A stretch of 64,000 nt of DNA from CAWDDA01 sp963813345 (GCA_963813345.1 CAWEYR010000008.1:1-64000); one strand, 5' to 3'; shown: positions 18,248 to 27,896, counted from the first letter of the stretch. Translations and numbers: made by a program. The notes: generated from the sequence alone by a model not told the origin.

Positions 18248-19601
18248 AAGCGCAATCGGACGAAAAGGTTCGCGATTCGGTAGACCATCTGTTCCGTCAT
18301 CAGTCGGGACAGATGGTTTCCGTCCTCACGCGAATCTTTGGTATCGACAAGCTTGAGCTCGTCGAGGATGCGGTCCAGGACTCGCTCGTAACGGCTCTTA
18401 GAAAATGGCCGTATCGGGCATGCCAGACAATCCCGCAGCCTGGTTGATTCAAGTGGCTAAGAACCGCTTGCTCGATCGTCTGCGCCGCGAATTGCGCTGG
18501 AACGAATCAATCGAAACGTCGGATGACGCCGCTCGACTCTCCACAAGCGATAGTCGAGAAGTGGAGGCTCTTTATCAACGTGAAGTAAAAGACGATCAGC
18601 TCCGTATGATCTTCACGTGTTGTCATCCAGTGGTATCACAGGATGGACAGATTGCACTCACACTCAAGACTGTCGGCGGATTCAGTGTCTCAGAGATTGC
18701 CCGGGCACTTCTTACGCAGCCAGCCGCAATCGCGAAGATCCTTACCCGCTCGAAGCAGAAGCTGCGTGATCACGAAGTAACTTTGGAAATGCCGGAACCT
18801 GGCGAGCTGTCGTCGCGCCTGAGCGCAGTGCTGCAAGTCATCTATTTGATGTTCAATGAGGGCTACAGCGCTCTTACGGGCGACGAGCTTGTGCGGAAGG
18901 ATCTGTGTCACGAAGCACTTCGCTTGTGCGATTTGCTCGCGGAGCATCCTGTTACCGGAGTTCCGCGCGTACACGCACTTGCATCGCTTCTCGCCTTTCA
19001 GGCAGCGCGATTGCCGGCACGATCCGACATTGCCGGAGAAATGCTTCTGCTTCCGGATCAGGATCGAACGCTCTGGGATAGCAGACTCATCAGGCGTGCT
19101 CTCTATTCTTTCAAGAAGTCGGCGACAGGAGGCGAGCTGACGGACTATCACCTCGAGGCTGAAATTGCCGGGTGTCACTCACTCGCAGCGCGGTACGAAG
19201 ACACTGACTGGAGACGTGTATTTGCAGCATACGACGAGCTCGCACAGAGAAATCCTTCGCCGGTTATTGCTCTCAACCGCATCATCGCTTACTCGAAGGT
19301 CAACGGCGTTGAAGCAGGTCTTGCAGAGCTCGAGAGTCTCAGTTCTCATCGTGTTCTCGACGGGTACTATCCGTATCACGCCACGCGCGGGGAAATGCTC
19401 CGCGAGACAGGTCGCTCGGAGGAGGCGATGAAGAGCTACGCCCGCGCTCTTGACCTGACGTCAAGCGAACCCATCCGCCGGTTTCTCCTGAAACGAATCA
19501 AGCAGTTAGCATGTAGAGCACCTTTGGGCGAAATCGCCGCGCCGAAACACGGCCAACGCCGGCCTACGGCCGGCGGATTTGTGTCAGTAGCCCGACCGTG
19601 A
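18244..19601 (+). CDS. ECF42-type RNA polymerase sigma factor with TPR-like C-terminal domain (one frameshift)
   Basis: Sigma region 2 (HLFRHQSGQMVSVLTRIFG, LELVEDAVQDSLVTALRKWP) runs to about 18410, where a one-base shift moves the frame into DNPAAWLIQVAKNRLLDRLR. Region 4 (LRMIFTCCHPVVSQDGQIAL, GGFSVSEIARALL) and the long DUF6596/TPR-like C-terminal domain (YLMFNEGYSALTGDELVRKD, NRIIAYSKVNGVEAGLAELE) follow. The natural ending is around LLKRIKQL; the reading frame then runs on about 30 codons into the downstream repeat, so the last residues are probably not genuine or reflect a lost stop. Coupled by ATGA overlap to the YCII gene. Confidence 0.88.
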
Positions 19602-19663
19602 GGGAGGGCTCACGACACTTCAGGGACGGTGCAAGCCCTCCCTCACGGTCAGGCGACTGACAC
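19581..19663. repeat. TGTCAGT..CCGTGAGGGAGGG inverted repeat
   Basis: GTGTCAGTAGCCCGACCGTG and AGGGAGGGCT are mirrored by AGCCCTCCCTCACGGTCAGG and CGACTGACAC. It overlaps the end of the sigma-factor frame. A single arm of the same family lies at 39.06-39.11 kb. Confidence 0.8.
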
Positions 19664-19788
19664 GGTCCGAGGTGGGTTGCGTAGTGACAGACCGTCGGCC
19701 CGGAGACCTGTGCTCCCACCAAATGGCCAAACTCCAGTGCGCTGCTACGCAGCTGACTGAGCCGTGCGTTTCCGAAGGAGAAGAAGAC

Positions 19789-21572
19789 GTGACAGTAAGA
19801 GGTTGGATGAGAGCGTTCGCCCTGCTGCTGCTGGTGGCGTCACCGTTTTTTTCGCAGGAGCCTGCGAAAGAGCCGACAAAGCCGGTGGCGGAAACACCGA
19901 AGCCGACACCTCCCCCTGCTTCGCCCTCTGAAGAGGCTTTCAAGAAAGTGAGGGCTCTTCGGACGGATGCGCCTGCTTATGTTGAAGCACTGGTTAAGTT
20001 CCTCATCGAGTTTCCTCGATCTCGCGAATCCGATTCAGGCGCTTACATGCTGCGAGACGCTGTCGAAAAGGATCCCGGAAATGATCCGCAAAAAACACGC
20101 GCGCTCGTTGGGAAATTTGTCGAGGGAACCGGGACGCTCCCAGAACAGATGCGGCTTCGATTCTACAGCATGGCTGTCGACGATTCTGCTTGCCAACGAT
20201 CTTGCTCCGGAAGCTGAGTCGCTGGCTTTACGTGCGATTCCATTTCTTGACGAGAAGGCGTATGTCGATTTCGACCGAGTGAGGACATGATCGCGACGAC
20301 GAAGAGCGCAAGCGTCGTCTCCCAACCAGCAAACCCTATGAGTTTTCGGTGGCTGAACAGACTGAGGGTTACCACAGTTTCGCAGCTGCGCTCCATGCAT
20401 CTCTTGGAACGAGTTATCTGAAAAAGAATAAGCTCGAGCTGGCTGACAAAGCATTCAGGGAAGCGCACAAGGTCAAGCCTGATATGGAGTCAGCCGTCGG
20501 CATCGCGGAGGTCCTCGAAAAACAGAGCAAGATTCCCGAAGCATTCGAGTTCATGACATTCGCGATGCTTACGGGAAGGTTAAAACCGGAAGGGATCGAA
20601 CACTTTCATGCTCTCTACCGCAAGACCCACAACGGGAGCCTTGATGGAGTCGAGGCATATCTCGACGACTTGTACCGCAAACGTCACCGCAATCCGCTGA
20701 CGGTCCGAAAATATACCCCACCGACTTCACGCACGAATCGAGTCGTTACTGCCGAGCTCGTCACCGGAGGTGGGTGTATTCCGTGCATGCCGATAGACTA
20801 TTCGTTTGAAGTTGCGCTGAAGGAATATTCGCGGCGCGAGCTCATCCTTCTCGTCTATCACATGCATGCGCCTGTGAGCGATCCGCTTTCAAACCACTCC
20901 GCCGAAAATCGACTGAAGTACTACGATGTAAACAGCGCTCCGACAGCCTTTCTTGATGGGACGAAGTTCAATAATCCAGCTGCGCCCAGAACGACAGAGC
21001 TGGCTATTAGCAAAACTCAGATAGTCCGAGACGAACTCGCTGCCGAGATTGAAGCACGTCTGACTTCACCCGAGATGGCTCGACTTGAAGTCAGGACGAA
21101 TCGTGAAGGTCAGAATATCAAGGTCAGAGTGAACGCCGACCGCATCAAGGAGACATTCACTGAGGTCACGCTGCACCTGGCACTGGTAGAAGAGGAGGTC
21201 AGCTATAGTGGTGAGAACGGGCTCCGATTTCATCCGATGGTGGTTCGCAATCTCGCCCGAAAAGCGTCATCTGAAACCTACGGTTTTGCTGTTGATCCTA
21301 CAAAGCTCAACACGATCGAATACATCTTTGACGTGGATAAGATCGTCCAGGCAAATCTTCTTTACTACGATCAGTACCCAGTCGAGCGGAAGCAGGAACT
21401 CTCAGCGCGGCTTGACAAGGAGACCCTGGATTCGCTGACCTTCACTTTCAGAGAAAAGCGGAACCAGATGGATGTAGGCAAGCTCGCCGTTGTCGCATTT
21501 GTTCAGGACAACAAGACAAAGCAGATTCTTCAATCGGCATTCGAGCGAGTCTCAACAACACCATCGCCGTGA
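19789..21572 (+). CDS. Secreted TPR / thioredoxin-fold protein (two frameshifts)
   Basis: A GTG start with AAGGAG site precedes a signal peptide (MRAFALLLLVASPFFSQ) and a Pro/Lys-rich linker. The helical repeat part (LVKFLIEFPRSRESDSGAYM) is interrupted near 20190 and 20285; after restoring frame it continues through LHASLGTSYLKKNKLELADK (a TPR-like helix pair). The C-terminal half has a thioredoxin-type CxxC (GGGCIPCMPIDYSFE) and a likely cis-proline loop (YYDVNSAPTAFLDG). It lies 6 bases ahead of a DsbD-N/TlpA-like gene, so the two probably work together in periplasmic thiol redox or cytochrome maturation chemistry. Confidence 0.72.
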
Positions 21573-21578
21573 GGTGCT

Positions 21579-22631
21579 ATGCGATCAAGAATCTACCTGT
21601 TCATTATCGCAATTGTAATTCTGACGATGGCGCCGGCTCAGGCACGAGGATTTTGCGCCATTCAAGAAGATCAATCTGATCCCATCCGATGGACGATCAG
21701 CACTGATGTCAGAGACAAGCCGGTCAAGAAAGGTGATCGATTTGCGGTCATCCTGACGGCGCACATTGGAGAAGGCTGGCATCTCTATTCGCTTGATCAG
21801 CCAGCGGGCGGACCGATACCAACAAAGATCGCTCTTCCGGACGGACAGGGGTTCAAGCTCGCAGACGAGATTGACACGCCAGTTCCCAGGGTTGAATTCG
21901 ATCCAGTCTTCAATCTTGAAACTCAGTTTTACGAGGGGTCGGCAGAGTTCATCGTTCCCATTATCTTCGATCGTGACGCGACGCAAGTACCTTCTGCGGT
22001 CAGGGTGAGCGCTCGATATCAAACCTGTAATGCAGTGAAATGTCTCCCAGTCAAAGTGGTCACACTGAGCGCTGACGTGCGATTGGTGAATGCCACAACC
22101 ACGACCGCAGTTGCCAAACCCGCTCCAGCTCCTGCTCCGGTTACGTCTCAACCACCTGTGGCGCAGGCATCGGTCGCGAAGGGTGCCGGAATGGAGGTAC
22201 CGGACTTTGCGTTTGTAGACTTTGAAGGAAAGACTCGAAAGTTCTCAGAATACCGCGGAAAGCATACGCTCCTCGATTTCTGGGCGACGTGGTGTGGGCC
22301 TTGTCTGGCCGACATGCCAAGGCTTAGAAAGCTCCACGACAAGTATAAGTCGCGAGGCTTCGAGATTCTTGGCATGGACGCCGAGACGCTTGGCCAGGAA
22401 GGAGCCGAGAACGACAAGGAGACACTGGAGGCAGCCCGGAAGGTGGCAAAGGCAAAAGGTGCAATCTGGGCGCACGCGATATCAGAATCAGCAACTCCGA
22501 TAGCGGACAAGATATTCAACATTGAAAGCCTGCCAACCAAAATCCTGGTCGATCCTCAGGGCAAGGTCATCAGATGGGTGAGTGACAAAGAAGACCTGGA
22601 TGCACTCCTCGATTCACTGCTTCCAAAATAG
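21579..22631 (+). CDS. DsbD N-domain-like plus TlpA/thioredoxin-domain exported protein
   Basis: 350 residues, intact. A signal peptide (residues 1-22) is followed by a DsbD-alpha-like immunoglobulin fold (GDRFAVILTAHIGEGWHLYS, CNAVKCLPVKVVTL) with its cysteine pair, an Ala/Pro linker (residues about 175-200) and a TlpA-type thioredoxin domain with WATWCGPCLADMPRLRKL and the cis-proline region SLPTKILVDPQGKVI. No transmembrane DsbD-beta domain is present, so electrons must arrive from another protein. It follows the CxxC protein at 19789 with a 6-base gap. Confidence 0.88.
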   Translation: MRSRIYLFIIAIVILTMAPAQARGFCAIQEDQSDPIRWTISTDVRDKPVKKGDRFAVILTAHIGEGWHLYSLDQPAGGPIPTKIALPDGQGFKLADEIDTPVPRVEFDPVFNLETQFYEGSAEFIVPIIFDRDATQVPSAVRVSARYQTCNAVKCLPVKVVTLSADVRLVNATTTTAVAKPAPAPAPVTSQPPVAQASVAKGAGMEVPDFAFVDFEGKTRKFSEYRGKHTLLDFWATWCGPCLADMPRLRKLHDKYKSRGFEILGMDAETLGQEGAENDKETLEAARKVAKAKGAIWAHAISESATPIADKIFNIESLPTKILVDPQGKVIRWVSDKEDLDALLDSLLPK

Positions 22632-22654
22632 AAAGGCATGATAGGACTTCAAGA

Positions 22655-22739
22655 GATCTCACGCGAAGACGCGAAGACGCGAAAAAAGACAGTATTTCTT
22701 TGGTTCTCTTCGCGTCTTCGCGGCTTCGCGTGAGATATC
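22655..22739. repeat. TCTCACGCGAAGACGCGAAG inverted repeat
   Basis: Perfect or near-perfect arms TCTCACGCGAAGACGCGAAG and mirror, with a short inner stem AAAAAAGACAG/TTTCTTTGG. This is the plain form of the family that carries extra inner hairpins at 5.5 and 31.5 kb. It lies between convergent genes. Confidence 0.85.
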
Positions 22740-22740
22740 T

Positions 22741-23310
22741 TTAAACGCGCGTTACCCAGTGTCGCAGGATGTCCTCTCGATCGGCTTGGGATTTCGGAGT
22801 GACGCGGATCAGGACCTTACCTTCGCGCATCGCTTTCTCGAACTCCTCAATTAGAGAGTCTTTTTCCTGCTCATCGTCCATGAGTGGTATACCGTAGATA
22901 CCACCGACCAGTGCGCCCGTTGTAGCTCCGAGCGCCGCCAGCGGACCGGCAACTATCAACCCGACACCGGGAAGCAGTATCGAAGCTCCGAGTGCGGCAA
23001 GAAACCCCGATAACCCTCCGACTACGGCCATTGCGCCCGCGCTCTTGAAAACCTTCTTCTGAGTTACCGCGTCGTCCTCGAACTTACTCTCCCCGATCTC
23101 GTTCTCTCGCCGAACAAACTGTTCGCGGGTCGTTTCGCTCATTACCACGTCGATATCGTCGCGATCGTAGCCCTTCGAGAGCAGGTATTCGTATGCACGG
23201 CCAGCCTCGTCAAAACTGTCAAAGACCTGCGTAAGAGCTTCCGCATTCTGTCTTGTTTCAGATACTGATGCTGATTCATATTCCTTCAGGCTCGTTCTGT
23301 TTTCAGCCAT
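22741..23310 (-). CDS. Glycine-zipper stress protein (general stress protein 17M-like)
   Basis: 189 residues after AAGGAGACATTT. The N-terminal domain (VFDSFDEAGRAYEYLLSKGY, DIDVVMSETTREQF) is a small alpha/beta module found in general stress proteins; the centre is a Gly/Ala-rich double helix hairpin (SGFLAALGASILLPGVGLIV, GALVGGIYGIPL) that could insert in a membrane. The C-terminus ends with a second small domain (LIRVTPKSQADREDILRHWV). A paralogue with the same order lies at 25873. The biochemical role is unknown. Confidence 0.75.
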   Translation of the reverse strand: MAENRTSLKEYESASVSETRQNAEALTQVFDSFDEAGRAYEYLLSKGYDRDDIDVVMSETTREQFVRRENEIGESKFEDDAVTQKKVFKSAGAMAVVGGLSGFLAALGASILLPGVGLIVAGPLAALGATTGALVGGIYGIPLMDDEQEKDSLIEEFEKAMREGKVLIRVTPKSQADREDILRHWVTRV

Positions 23311-23415
23311 AAATGTCTCCTTGCCATGACATCAGTGCAACACTGATGCCACCGCACAGTACGGCACGCTACTTGTTAGAACATAGACGAAGTCTAGTTA
23401 TTTAGGAGGCGAATT

Positions 23416-23601
23416 ATGGCAATGCAAAAGGATCCCGTATGTGGAATGAATGTTGACGATCAGAAATCAGCAAGCAAGTCACAGTTTCAGGGAACCACTT
23501 ACTACTTCTGTTCGGAAGAATGTAAACGCAAGTTCGAACAGCAACCGGAACTCTATGCGGGGAAATCCGATAGGGCAATGGGTGGTGGAAGCCAGGACTA
23601 A
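23416..23601 (+). CDS. YHS-domain protein
   Basis: 61 residues after TTTAGGAGG. Almost the whole protein is a YHS domain: KDPVCGMNVDD, then TYYFCSEECKRKFEQQPELY, with three cysteines placed for metal binding. Single-domain YHS proteins are small metal-associated proteins, often near copper or iron homeostasis genes. Here a ferritin-like gene follows, so iron handling is a reasonable guess. Confidence 0.9.
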   Translation: MAMQKDPVCGMNVDDQKSASKSQFQGTTYYFCSEECKRKFEQQPELYAGKSDRAMGGGSQD

Positions 23602-23620
23602 CGAACCGTTGTCGAGGGCT

Positions 23621-23668
23621 CTGAGTTGAAGGGTCCGCGAGCAGGTCAAGTGCGCCCCTTCAACTCAG
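23621..23668. terminator. Hairpin after YHS gene
   Basis: CTGAGTTGAAGGG and CCCCTTCAACTCAG form a 13-14 base-pair stem with a loop of about 20 bases, 20 bases after the YHS stop codon. There is no T-run, so intrinsic termination is possible but unproven. Confidence 0.5.
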
Positions 23669-23790
23669 CTAAATGAAGCGTGCGAGGTCCGGAATCAGTG
23701 TGAGGCAGAATGCCCCGGACGCTGACGAGTTTTGCAACATCCTGGTAATCATTAGTCAACAAGCTGCTCACGTGAAAGGAAAACAGACCT

Positions 23791-24387
23791 ATGGGCTTTG
23801 TAAGCGACATCGCAAGGATCCGAGAACAAGCGCGCAAACAGATCATGGAAGGTGCCGTGACTGGTGACTATGAGTTGGACCGCGACAAAGCAGTCGCTGT
23901 TCTGAATCAAGCTCTGGCAACAGAGATCGTTTGTGTGCTGCGCTACAAGTTTCACTATTTCATGGCATCGGGGATTCATTCAGTTGCGATAAAGGCTGAG
24001 TTCCTCGAACATGCAAACGAAGAGCAACAGCATGCCGATCAGATCGCGGAACGAATCAAGCAGCTCGGCGGCAAACCGGAAATGAATCCAGCAGCTCTGA
24101 CCGATTTGAGTCATAGCGAGTATCGTGAGGGAACTTCACTGGCGGATATGATACGCGAGGACTTGATCGCGGAACGGATCGCGATCTCGAGCTATCGAGA
24201 GATAATCAAGTTCTTCGGTGAGAAGGACTCGACTTCGCGAATCATGCTCGAAGGAATTCTCGCGAAGGAAGAGGAACACGCTGATGAGCTGACGGACCTT
24301 CTCTTCGTTGTAGCACCCGATACAGGCGAGACTACAGACCATCTCTATTTCAAAGACGAGATTCAGGGGAAGGCAAGCGCCAGGTGA
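23791..24387 (+). CDS. Ferritin-like / bacterioferritin-family protein
   Basis: 198 residues after AAAGGAAAACAGACCT. A four-helix ferritin-like bundle carries diiron-type ligands: ALATEIVCVLRYKFH, EFLEHANEEQQHADQIAERI (E..EExxH), DLIAERIAISSYREIIKFF and GILAKEEEHADELTDLLF (EExxH). It probably stores or detoxifies iron, or protects DNA in a Dps-like way. It lies in a block of small stress genes with YHS, CsbD and glycine-zipper proteins. Confidence 0.88.
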   Translation: MGFVSDIARIREQARKQIMEGAVTGDYELDRDKAVAVLNQALATEIVCVLRYKFHYFMASGIHSVAIKAEFLEHANEEQQHADQIAERIKQLGGKPEMNPAALTDLSHSEYREGTSLADMIREDLIAERIAISSYREIIKFFGEKDSTSRIMLEGILAKEEEHADELTDLLFVVAPDTGETTDHLYFKDEIQGKASAR

Positions 24388-24457
24388 GACTGAGACGAGA
24401 GGAATGAGTAGTGCCGTATTGCGGCGACCCCTGGCGTCGCTCCTGGTTCGCCGCTGA

Positions 24458-25635
24458 CTATTCGGCTCGCGCGAAAAGCGGTGCCAGGTCGCCGCTCTCC
24501 AGTTCCTCCCAGTCCGGCTTGCTCGTATGACCGGTTTTGCCTTGTGGCAGGACGACAGCGAAAGTTGAACCGAGGCCATCGCCGTGACTGGTTGCGGTTA
24601 CGGTACCTCCGTGAAGCTCTACGAGGTCACGGACAATCGAAAGCCCGAGTCCCAGGCCGCCTTTGCGCTTATCGAGCAATTGATCGCCCTGCCTGAATCT
24701 GTCAAAGATAAAAGGGAGCACTTCGGGATTGATTCCCGGTCCAGTATCTGTCACCTCGATACAGACCTGGTCCTGCTCGTGCTGTAACGCGTACAGTAAT
24801 CCGTCCGCTCGCCGGAGTAAATTTCACCGCATTAGAAAGCAGGTTGCACACGATCTGCTGCAACCGATCGGGATCGCAGGTGATTCTTTGATTCGGTGAC
24901 TCATAGCAGGTCTTGATACTCGATGCTTTTCTTTTCGGCTCCCGGACGCACTGTATCGATCGCGGCATCAATGATTGGTGCGAGATCAGCCTGCCTCTCC
25001 TCAAGACGCAACGTTCCGTTTGAGATGCGCGAACTATCGAGAATATCTTCGATAATCTTCTGTTGTGCCCGTGCGCTGCGCTCAATAGTCTCGATCGCAC
25101 GTTCCTTCATGGTCTCATCCAGCTTCTTCTCCTTGAGCAGTCCCGCCCAACCCAGCATCGATGCCAACGGGGTTCGAAGCTCATGTGATACAACAGCCAG
25201 GAATTCATCGTTCACGATCGATGCAGCTTCAGCCGCCTCTCGAGCTGCCTGCTCGATTCTGAGGAGCGCTCGGATGGTCGCGATGAGCTCACGTGATTCT
25301 ATCGGCTTTACCAGATACGCGTCAGCACCGTTCTCGAGACCGCGCACCCTGTCACGCCCTTCAGGAAAAGCGCCCGAGATTTCCAGAATGGGTATCAATG
25401 AAGTGACCGGATCTGACTTGATTCGTCTGCAGACCTCGTGGCCATTCATGTCGGGTAGCTTGACATCGAGCAGAATAAGTTGCGGCCTGACAACCGATGC
25501 GGCTTCGATAGCTTCGCTGCCAGTGGTCGCTTCAACGACATCAAATCCTTCGATACGAAGCAACTCGGATGTAGCTTCACGGCTCGCAGCGTAGTCTTCC
25601 ACATTCAGCACAGTGATACTTGAAGGACGGGCCAC
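24458..25635 (-). CDS. Hybrid response regulator-histidine kinase (two frameshifts)
   Basis: The best start is a GTG at 25635 preceded by GAGGAGGCATCGC. A receiver domain comes first (VLNVEDYAASREATSELL, phospho-acceptor in LILLDVKLPDMNGHEVCRRI, KP motif in ADAYLVKPIES), then a HisKA dimerisation helix (FLAVVSHELRTPLASMLGW) and a HATPase domain split by shifts near 24905 and 24770 (IVCNLLSNAVKFTPASG, then VTDTGPGINPEVLPFIFDRF and GLGLGLSIVRDLVELHGG). A receiver-first kinase without a membrane sensor suggests input from another phosphorelay protein. It stands among small stress genes and may control them. Confidence 0.87.
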
Positions 25636-25830
25636 GCGATGCCTCCTCTGACGAGCGTTTATGAAAGTGAAACTCTCAAGTACCAGAGAAGCAAAACGTG
25701 CGCCAAAGCGGGTCCGACACAAACTACTTCATGCGGCTACACTTATGCGGATGATTGCAGGGAACGAGAGCATCCGACTCTGTGTATTCCGTACACTCTC
25801 AATGTAAAAAGTACGTAGCACCCACGCCTC

Positions 25831-25860
25831 GGGAGCGCCAGGCTACAGCCTGGCGCTCCC
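25831..25860. repeat. GGGAGCGCCAGGCT palindrome
   Basis: A near-perfect 30-base palindrome (GGGAGCGCCAGGCT-ACAGCCTGGCGCTCCC). The same unit, or a variant with GGCGCCGGTCT arms, occurs at 28.1, 31.6 and 45.5 kb. It lies in the gap between two minus-strand genes. Confidence 0.85.
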
Positions 25861-25872
25861 CTGGGCGCACCA

Positions 25873-26412
25873 CTACCTTTCGATAAATTCTCCTCCTATC
25901 TCTTTCCACGCTCGCTCGATTCGCTCAGCATCGCTTTCCGAGCGCGGGTTGACGCTGACAAGTACGCCACCGCCTGTAATGCCTTTCTCGAGGTTCTTTG
26001 CCCTTTCCTCCGGAATGCCGGCCCCAACCAGCGCACCGATGACACCACCAGTGAGTCCGCCAGCTCCGGCTCCTGCAAGTGCCGCCGCAATTGGTCCGGC
26101 TATAACGAGACCAAGCCCTGGCAACGCGATGGAGGCTCCAACCGCGATCGCAGCGGCCAAAACCGCACCTACTGTCCCTCCTATCGCCCCTCCAACACTC
26201 GCACCTTCGAGCGCCTTGTTCCCGTGTTCGAGTTCAACGGGCGTCTGGGTGCGGTACCATTGATCACGCGTCTTATCCGTCATCACGACGTTGATGCTGG
26301 TCTGGTCATATCCGAGATCAATCAGTGTCTGATACGCCCGATTGGCTTTGTCGAGATCCCGGAAAAGACCGGTGATTACTGTATTCGACGTTTGAACACC
26401 ATAGTTTGTCAT
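25873..26412 (-). CDS. Glycine-zipper stress protein, paralogue of the one at 22741
   Basis: 179 residues. Same order of parts as the protein at 22741: VITGLFRDLDKANRAYQTLI and INVVMTDKTRDQWY, then a long Gly/Ala zipper (GASVGGAIGGTVGAVLAAAI, ALAGAGAGGLTGGVIGALVG) and the closing GVLVSVNPRSESDAERIERA. The zipper is longer and more regular here. Likely a stress-induced membrane-associated protein of unknown activity; it is followed on the same strand by a CsbD gene. Confidence 0.75.
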   Translation of the reverse strand: MTNYGVQTSNTVITGLFRDLDKANRAYQTLIDLGYDQTSINVVMTDKTRDQWYRTQTPVELEHGNKALEGASVGGAIGGTVGAVLAAAIAVGASIALPGLGLVIAGPIAAALAGAGAGGLTGGVIGALVGAGIPEERAKNLEKGITGGGVLVSVNPRSESDAERIERAWKEIGGEFIER

Positions 26413-26441
26413 AAGCTATTGCTCCTGCCGTTTACCGGCAA

Positions 26442-26648
26442 TTAGCGACCGATCTTCTTTCCAATCTCTTCAATCGTTTCGCCTGACTTACGGCGCAGTT
26501 TGCCGAAGCCATCTTGTACTTCACCCTCGACTCGATCGGCCTCACCTTCACTCTCCAACTCAGGATCATCAATAAGTTCGCCAGCTTTATCTTTGACTTT
26601 GCCTTTTATCTTTTTGGCCTTTCCCTCGACTTCATCCTTGTTCCACAT
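26442..26648 (-). CDS. CsbD-family stress protein
   Basis: The ATG at 26648, preceded by GGAGGATATACATC, gives a 68-residue Lys/Glu-rich hydrophilic protein: MWNKDEVEGKAKKIKGKVKD, AGELIDDPELESEGEADRVE. This is the CsbD repeat layout. CsbD proteins are general stress-response proteins of unknown biochemical function. An upstream start at 26690 is in frame but lacks a ribosome site. Confidence 0.9.
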   Translation of the reverse strand: MWNKDEVEGKAKKIKGKVKDKAGELIDDPELESEGEADRVEGEVQDGFGKLRRKSGETIEEIGKKIGR

Positions 26649-26818
26649 GATGTATATCCTCCGTTTGTTTCCGAGTCGTCTTGAGCCCAACGCTCATCTC
26701 ACTTCATTCAACAAGGCAACCAGGATGCCACCGCTTCTTTGGTATCGTTATTGCTCATTGTTTAGTGCCGGGACCCGAAGAGCTGTTCGTTGCAGCTTAG
26801 GGGCGTGGGTTCCAGTGC

Positions 26819-26860
26819 GAGCGTGCCCGGGACAGCTGACGCTGTTCCCGGGCACGCTCG
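26819..26860. repeat. GAGCGTGCCCGGGACAGC palindrome
   Basis: CGAGCGTGCCCGGGACAGCT is mirrored by GCTGTTCCCGGGCACGCTCG with almost no loop. A weaker GTGCCGGGACCCGAAG segment precedes it at 26765. No copy of this family is seen elsewhere in the window. Confidence 0.75.
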
Positions 26861-26913
26861 GTTTATCTTACCGACTGTCCGACTGTCCCACTGGCTTTCG
26901 TTCATTTGTCTCG

Positions 26914-27162
26914 TTAGTCCGGTATCGGCGAAAAGAGAGAGGCGAAGATTGCCCGAGGATCTGACCGACGCATACTGTCCTTGTTTTTGGCCCATTCGGA
27001 AACGATCTTCATAGCTCGCGCTTCCGATGCTATCGACGTTGACTGACTGGCGGATTCTTCTCTTCTCTTTCGAGATTCCTTAACCGCTTCCCAGCTTTGT
27101 GTGTGCTCGCCAGTTACGATTTCTTTTGCCTTTATCAATCGAGCTCGAATCTTATTCTTCAT
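26914..27162 (-). CDS. Small hydrophilic protein of unknown function
   Basis: 82 residues after GGGAGAGGCA. The N-terminal part is basic and helical (IRARLIKAKEIVTGEHTQSW, AVKESRKRREESAS), the remainder is mixed. No domain recognised. Position between the CsbD and the 27241 genes on the same strand, with good ribosome site, supports a real gene; the last 15 residues might be altered by a shift. Confidence 0.5.
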   Translation of the reverse strand: MKNKIRARLIKAKEIVTGEHTQSWEAVKESRKRREESASQSTSIASEARAMKIVSEWAKNKDSMRRSDPRAIFASLFSPIPD

Positions 27163-27240
27163 TGCCTCTCCCGAGCACCCTCAGCGGAGCATCTGACGAA
27201 TCGATCAAGCCGATGCCCCGCTTATAGGTGTGCATTGTTG

Positions 27241-27711
27241 TTAGTTTTCCTTGCGCGTCCAGCTCCACGTTACCTTGAAGTACTTGGCGAGCGTATCGAG
27301 GTCTGCTCGCACCACGTTCCAGTCGCTCTTCACCTGTTCCGTCAGTGTGTGGCGCGACACGAAGGAATCGATGGTAACAGCGCGATTGAGGACGTTGGTT
27401 ACATCGCCGCTTACATCACGTTTCTGGTCAAAATGCTCCTCCAGCATCTTGGTAGCGGTCTCAAATTCCTTCATGAAATCATTGACGTTGTCTTCTCGTT
27501 TCGTGCTGTCCAACGGACTCTTGTCGAGTGCACGATCGAGACTCTTCCTGAAGGTCTGCGAATTCTTCTCGATGCGCTCGAGAAGACTGTTTACCTCCTT
27601 GTCATTTGCGCGACCTCCTACCTCTTGCGCAAACGCAAGAGCGCTCGGAAAGACAATCGTCACGATCGCGACCATGCCGATTTTGATAAACACTTTTCGG
27701 ATACCTTTCAT
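27241..27711 (-). CDS. Secreted helical protein of unknown function
   Basis: The ATG at 27711 with AAAAGGAGGG upstream starts a 156-residue protein with a signal peptide (IGMVAIVTIVFPSALAFA). The mature part is nearly all amphipathic helix (VNSLLERIEKNSQTFRKSLD, DFMKEFETATKMLEEHFDQK, VKSDWNVVRADLDTLAKYFK). No enzyme motif. It resembles periplasmic four-helix proteins in general character only. It lies in the stress-gene block. Confidence 0.65.
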   Translation of the reverse strand: MKGIRKVFIKIGMVAIVTIVFPSALAFAQEVGGRANDKEVNSLLERIEKNSQTFRKSLDRALDKSPLDSTKREDNVNDFMKEFETATKMLEEHFDQKRDVSGDVTNVLNRAVTIDSFVSRHTLTEQVKSDWNVVRADLDTLAKYFKVTWSWTRKEN

Positions 27712-27896
27712 AGTCTTTACCCTCCTTTTAGATACTGCTGATTGGAGTGCGCATCCAGGAAGGTGCAAATCCGATGCCAATCGATCGATACAAGCGTTAG
27801 CGCAGTACGGGCACAGGGCTTGATTGAAGAAAGTATGTCAGACGGTGCTTACGCATCGACGTGCAATGTGACTTAATTCCACAATCGTGAGGCGTT

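Noticed and set aside
27097..27823. Plus-strand frames opposite the secreted helical protein
   Set aside because: The minus strand has a strong ribosome site, signal peptide and helical protein; the plus frames are Ser/Leu/Arg-rich without these.
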